Part shown: piece after piece, positions 62,932 to 64,000 of the stretch
How positions within the stretch are numbered: the first letter of the stretch is position 1
How the letters are laid out: each line of letters begins with the position of its first letter
Assembly: GCA_029203125.1 (NCBI GenBank)
Contig: CP119317.1
Span: 2,976,001-3,040,000 of the forward strand
Reading direction: 5' to 3'
DNA from: Candidatus Cohnella colombiensis
GTDB taxonomy: Bacteria > Bacillota > Bacilli > Paenibacillales > Paenibacillaceae
Length of the DNA: 64,000 bases
The notes under the pieces: generated by a model
What the model was told of the DNA's origin: nothing
Seen by the model: only the letters and a program-made list of their open reading frames with translations
The model's database searches: none
Program-made: the position numbers and the translations under genes

Positions 62932-64000
62932 TTAGCGGAAAGTTTGGAGTTGTTCGTTTAGTACTTTCGTATTAGCATACACATTTTGATAGATTGGAAA
63001 TAATTTCGCATAGCGCTCACTAGTTTCTGGATTCGGGCTATAGGTGCGTGCATGCTTGACGAACACTTCACCGCACGCATCAAGACTAGGGAACCAGCCA
63101 CAGCCGAATGCTGCAAGCATCGCCGCTCCTAGACCCGGACCTTGCTCATTCTCTAGCGCGACCACATCCGCTTGGAAAATATCCGCTTGCATTTGAAGCC
63201 AAACCGGATTTTTCGCACCGCCACCTATCGACACGATAGTGTCAACCTGTTTCCCTGCTGCACGGAACATCGCAATTGACTCATTGAGAGAGAATGTAAT
63301 TCCTTCCATGACCGCCTTGGCAAAATGCGCCCTAGTGTGACTGCCATCCATCCCAATAAAGCTTCCCCGTATGTTAGCGTCAGGATGGGGCGTCCGTTCT
63401 CCGACGAGATAAGGCGTAAACAGCAATCCACCCGATCCTGCTGGAACATCCTCGATACCAGACAGTAATTGATCGTAGGATTCACCCTTGGCGAAAGTAT
63501 TCCTGAACCAACTTAAAGAATATCCCGCTGCAAGTGTAACTCCCATCGCATAAAAGGCATCTGGCTTGCCATGGTTAAAGAAGTGAACCTTCCCCTCATA
63601 ATCGGAAGATGCATCTCCCTCGTACGTAAGAATTACACCCGATGTACCAATGCTGCATAGCGTAAGACCTGGTGATAGAATGCCTGCACCAATCGCTCCG
63701 CAAGCATTGTCCGCGCCCCCAGCGAATACTTTCGTATTTGTGCTGAGTCCAGTTACTTCTGCAACTTCAGATGTTAAATTACCGACTAAGCCGCTCGCTT
63801 CAATCAATGGAGGACAAAGACCCGCAGAAAGCTCGAATGCTCTTAACACCTCGTCACTCCACTGCCGATTCGCGACATCGAGCAGCAATGTGCCCGCTGC
63901 GTCCGACAAGTCCATATGGACTTCGCCAGTTAACCGGAGACGCAAGTAATCCTTCGGCAAAAGAAACTTAGTTGCTCTCGCAAACGCCTCTGGCTCATGC
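62932..64000 (-). CDS. xylB: Xylulokinase, C-terminal part
   Basis: FGGY-family kinase: D-xylulose to xylulose-5-phosphate. The frame remains open to the right edge, so about 140 N-terminal residues are outside. Visible: FLLPKDYLRLRLTGE, MDLSDAAGTLLLDVANRQW, NACGAIGAG, YLVGERTPHPDANIRG, GGGAKNPVWLQMQADI and EQGPGLGAAMLAAFGCG, typical of XylB. FAR-type arm before FLLPK matches. Ends 91 nt from the flavoprotein gene. Confidence 0.93.
   Translation of the reverse strand, partial: HEPEAFARATKFLLPKDYLRLRLTGEVHMDLSDAAGTLLLDVANRQWSDEVLRAFELSAGLCPPLIEASGLVGNLTSEVAEVTGLSTNTKVFAGGADNACGAIGAGILSPGLTLCSIGTSGVILTYEGDASSDYEGKVHFFNHGKPDAFYAMGVTLAAGYSLSWFRNTFAKGESYDQLLSGIEDVPAGSGGLLFTPYLVGERTPHPDANIRGSFIGMDGSHTRAHFAKAVMEGITFSLNESIAMFRAAGKQVDTIVSIGGGAKNPVWLQMQADIFQADVVALENEQGPGLGAAMLAAFGCGWFPSLDACGEVFVKHARTYSPNPETSERYAKLFPIYQNVYANTKVLNEQLQTFR

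Overview
The window reads as chromosomal DNA of a Gram-positive, endospore-forming Firmicute of the Paenibacillus type. This is inferred from protein sequence style, the gene order purE-K-B-C-S-Q-L-F, the strong AGGAGG ribosome binding sites, guanine riboswitches of the xpt/pbuG kind, a YneF-like membrane protein, bacilliredoxin and two Fe/Mn superoxide dismutases. No rRNA, tRNA, insertion sequence, prophage or CRISPR array was found.

Region 1 (1-13.0 kb, minus strand): purine biosynthesis and salvage. The pur operon (purE, K, B, C, S, Q, L and the start of purF), a guanine/hypoxanthine permease and guaA. The pur operon and the permease share one control layout: an inverted pair of PurR boxes just upstream of the -35 box, a sigma-A promoter, then a guanine-type riboswitch. 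Inside the pur operon, between purC and purS, lies a seven-unit, exactly 51-bp tandem array of hairpins whose stems covary. A Bcp peroxiredoxin and a Uma2-family protein follow guaA.

Region 2 (13.2-21.8 kb): UV-damage endonuclease, a three-gene ABC-2 exporter, an LCP cell-wall ligase overlapping a hemL gene, a hexapeptide acetyltransferase, an inositol-phosphatase-like enzyme and a TauE permease.

Region 3 (21.9-38.1 kb): exopolysaccharide locus. A CapD/FlaA1-type dehydratase, a Wzz-like co-polymerase with a degenerate BY-kinase partner (on the opposite strand), flippase, three GT4 glycosyltransferases, Wzy-type polymerase, a nucleotide-sugar dehydrogenase with a uronate 4-epimerase, another SDR epimerase, and a very large secreted protein with four FN3 domains and four carbohydrate-binding-like repeats. 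Together they suggest a Wzx/Wzy-type, uronic-acid-containing polymer.

Region 4 (38.4-64 kb): mostly single housekeeping genes: ddl, aconitase, PDZ-Lon protease, IclR and AraC regulators, two superoxide dismutases, folE, HD-GYP protein, queG-lepB, mutY, nadE-acpS, bacilliredoxin, a HI0933-type flavoprotein and the 3' part of xylB.

The most unusual non-coding signal is a repeat family with three copies (48.4, 49.9 and 60.8 kb). Each copy is exactly 175 nt and divides into seven 25-nt modules forming one long nested hairpin. The copies differ in arm sequence but keep identical spacing. Two of them bracket a Gfo/Idh oxidoreductase gene. Coordinates of start codons were chosen from ribosome binding sites and gene overlaps and often differ from the longest open frame.
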